DNA from: Chthoniobacterales bacterium
GTDB lineage: Bacteria > Verrucomicrobiota > Verrucomicrobiia > Chthoniobacterales > DASVRZ01
Length of the DNA stretch: 64,000 nt
Assembly (NCBI GenBank): GCA_039930045.1
Contig: JBDSQB010000014.1
Coordinates: 102,403-166,402 of the forward strand
Direction of reading: 5' to 3'
Position numbers and translations under genes: made by a program. Shown piece after piece: positions 62,388 through 64,000 of the stretch. The notes under the pieces are model-generated. The model had not been told where the DNA came from. It did no database searches and saw only the letters and a list, made by a program, of their open reading frames with translations. How positions within the stretch are numbered: the first letter of the stretch is position 1; each line of letters opens with the position of its first letter.

Positions 62388-63661
62388 ATCGTCCAAGGAA
62401 GAATGGGAGCGAGCAGGCCCGGTCTTTTGGCTGTCCACAGTGGAGAGGAACTGAGCCCACCCTGAATGTTGAGGCTGATGGCGGGGCTGTTGCCGGGCGG
62501 GAACAGCCATTCGCGGTGGTGCAGGCCACCGATCAGTTCGATCCGGTAAATGCCTTCATTGAGGAAGTGAGACGGCATGCGTGTTTTCAAAATATTCTCT
62601 CCTTTAGAAAGGGAAGGCCAATTTTCGGAGTCGGTGTCTGTTTGATAGGACCAAAAAAGAAGCTCGCCACTCTCCGCATAAATGGCGCAGCCGATCGTGA
62701 GGGAGGGATCGGGGTTTTCAACACGTGCTTTAAGATAAATCCAAATCTCCGACTCGTTGGATACAGGCATGGTCAGTAGATCGCCGTTCCTGTTTCCCAA
62801 ATAGAATTCCTCAGGTGAGAAGTAAGGATTGCTAGTGGAGGTGTTTGCCGGCTTCCAACTCGCCACACCCTTCGTTTCTGCGTCAGTTCCGCCAAATAGA
62901 TAATTTTGGGTGACTTCGCGAATATCCCGGCTGTCGGCCTTGATGCGGCCGGAGTCGAGTTGGATCACTCTACTGCAGAGTTGCTCGATAGCATTGATCT
63001 GGTGGCTGACGAATAACACCGTTCGCCCAGACGACGTTACCTGGCCCATTTTTCCGAGGCATCTTTTCTGGAAGGCGGCGTCGCCCACGGCGAGGACTTC
63101 ATCGACGATCAAAATCTCCGGCTCGAGGTGGGCGGCCACGGCAAAGGCGAGTCGCATATACATGCCCGAGCTGTAGCGCTTCACCGGGGTGTCGAGAAAT
63201 TTTTCGACCTCGGCAAAGGCGACGATCTCGTCAAATTTGGAGCGCACTTCCATGCGACTCATGCCGAGGATGGAGCCGTTTAGGTAAATGTTTTCGCGCC
63301 CGGTCAACTCCTGGTGAAACCCGGTGCCGACTTCCAATAAACTGGCGACGCGCCCGTGGAGATCGATGCTGCCGGTGCTGGGTTCCGTGATTCGGCTAAG
63401 GAGTTTGAGCAAGGTAGATTTGCCCGCTCCGTTGCGGCCAATGATGCCCACTGCCTCGCCTTGTTTGATGTCAAAGGAGACCTCTTTGAGAGCCCAGAAT
63501 TCTTCCCGTATGGCCGGGGCAATGCTGTCCTTGTCATGAAAAAGCGACGTGAGTTTTCCAGCCAGCGCCTCCCGCACCGTCTTGTAGCGGTGAGTCTCGC
63601 GCTGATGTCGGATCAGATACTTCTTGCCGAGTTCTTTGACGCTGATGGCGATGTCAGACAT
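62384..63661 (-). CDS. wzt: ABC transporter ATP-binding protein, Wzt/RfbE-like with C-terminal extension
   Basis: ATPase of an ABC exporter for polysaccharide (O-antigen or capsule). The 425-residue product has the ATPase (about 1-255): Walker [10 protein letters not shown], signature [14 protein letters not shown], Walker [13 protein letters not shown] with the switch His in VSHQI. The C-terminal ~150 residues (from about 275) are a beta-rich Wzt_C-type domain that in known cases binds the polysaccharide's end modification. [15 protein letters not shown] at 63661 is the start; the frame is open to 63790 but the upstream part overlaps the repeat. The permease gene (wzm) is not in the window. 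Confidence 0.92.
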   Translation of the reverse strand: MSDIAISVKELGKKYLIRHQRETHRYKTVREALAGKLTSLFHDKDSIAPAIREEFWALKEVSFDIKQGEAVGIIGRNGAGKSTLLKLLSRITEPSTGSIDLHGRVASLLEVGTGFHQELTGRENIYLNGSILGMSRMEVRSKFDEIVAFAEVEKFLDTPVKRYSSGMYMRLAFAVAAHLEPEILIVDEVLAVGDAAFQKRCLGKMGQVTSSGRTVLFVSHQINAIEQLCSRVIQLDSGRIKADSRDIREVTQNYLFGGTDAETKGVASWKPANTSTSNPYFSPEEFYLGNRNGDLLTMPVSNESEIWIYLKARVENPDPSLTIGCAIYAESGELLFWSYQTDTDSENWPSLSKGENILKTRMPSHFLNEGIYRIELIGGLHHREWLFPPGNSPAISLNIQGGLSSSPLWTAKRPGLLAPILPWTI

Positions 63662-63787
63662 GGTGAAGCAGAGCGAAACTTGAATCGCGGGCATCCAAGA
63701 AAGAAGTAAAGCGGAAAAAGCCGCGAAGGAATGCCGACCTGCTATGCACAAGCGTTTCGATCCATGATCCCGATGCCACACATGGAC

Positions 63788-64000
63788 CATCGGGGGAAGT
63801 CGTGTGTCCGTTGAGAGAAGGGCGTCTGCCCGTTGGGGGAAAGCGGCGAGCCCGTTGGGGGAAGTCAGTTGCCCGTTGGGGGAAGTCAGTTGCCCGTTGG
63901 GGGAAGTCGGTTGCCCGTTGGGGGAAGTCGGTTGCCCGTTGGGGGAAGTCGGTTGCCCGTTGGGGGAAGTCGGTTGCCCGTTGGGGGAAGTCGGTTGCCC
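63788..64000. repeat. Tandem 21-bp repeat array running off the right edge
   Basis: In the region upstream of wzt, the 21-bp unit CGTTGGGGGAAGTCGGTTGCC starts at 63853, 63874, 63895, 63916, 63937, 63958 and 63979 (seven copies, the first two with A in place of one G), and a next copy begins at 64000. Before them stand three more degraded units at 63788, 63809 and 63831 (the last two 22 bp). Similarity falls steadily toward wzt. The other strand could read as DFPQRAT or GNRLPPT heptads, but no gene is seen. 63662-63787 holds nothing recognisable. Confidence 0.9.

Noticed and set aside
63662..63790. Wzt extended upstream to 63790
   Set aside because: The extra 43 residues do not resemble the family; [13 protein letters not shown] is the usual ABC start.
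63788..64000. CRISPR array at the right edge
   Set aside because: Units are directly contiguous with no variable spacers; it is a simple tandem repeat.

Overview
The window reads as a chromosomal segment of a Verrucomicrobiota bacterium (diderm, moderately high GC, densely packed genes). The strongest lineage sign is a five-gene block at 8.1-15.0 kb in the same order as the Akkermansia muciniphila Amuc_1102-1101-1100-1099-1098 pilus/secretin operon. No insertion sequence, prophage, rRNA or CRISPR array was seen. All identifications come from reading the translated sequence; no database search was run.

Layout. 0-8 kb: housekeeping genes (cysS cut by the left edge, ispF, hupE-like, TPR protein, mnmA, cutA, DMT transporter, aroD), then a polyprenyl-phosphate sugar transferase and a UDP-glucuronate decarboxylase for exopolysaccharide. 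8.1-19.1 kb: a probable long co-directional transcription unit, the pilus/secretin genes followed by coaE, rho, rnd and a DAHP synthase, several of them joined by 4-8 nt overlaps. 19.1-26.5 kb: histidine phosphatase, recA, OprB-type porin, a release-factor-like protein without a normal GGQ, miaB, small proteins, a YebC-family protein and a nucleoside deoxyribosyltransferase-like protein. 26.7-28.9 kb: an ECF sigma factor, a small membrane protein and an HtrA-like protein lacking two of three catalytic residues. 28.9-35.4 kb: dGTPase-like, YhaM-like nuclease, gluQRS, vapBC, SDR, TMEM14 and a GH75-like lipoprotein; much of this stretch is strikingly rich in the word CTAACATC/GATGTTAG. 35.4-47.6 kb: mgtE, tolB-pal, yegP, a DEAD-type helicase, mutM, tadA, rpe, an MscS-cyclic-nucleotide-binding fusion, rpiB, tRNA-Arg(CCG), rplU-rpmA, a purine permease and a cysteine desulfurase.

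47.6-63.7 kb is a surface-glycan cluster: four GT4, two GT2 and one GT14 glycosyltransferases, two GT-C-like membrane proteins, an acyltransferase-3, three methyltransferase-like proteins, a membrane PAS protein and a Wzt-like ABC ATPase with a C-terminal extension. Parts are visibly poorer in GC than the housekeeping half. The ABC permease is not in the window and may lie beyond the right edge. The last ~210 bases are a 21-bp tandem repeat that runs off the edge; a second, unrelated-looking 21-bp array sits between the helicase and mutM.

How it fits together: the WcaJ-like transferase and UXS supply a lipid-linked sugar and UDP-xylose, the right-hand cluster assembles, decorates and exports a polysaccharide, and the pilus/secretin operon, OprB porin and TolB-Pal belong to the outer envelope. 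The least routine items are the pseudo-HtrA sigma-factor locus, the CTAACATC cluster, the GGQ-less release-factor homologue and the 21-bp arrays.
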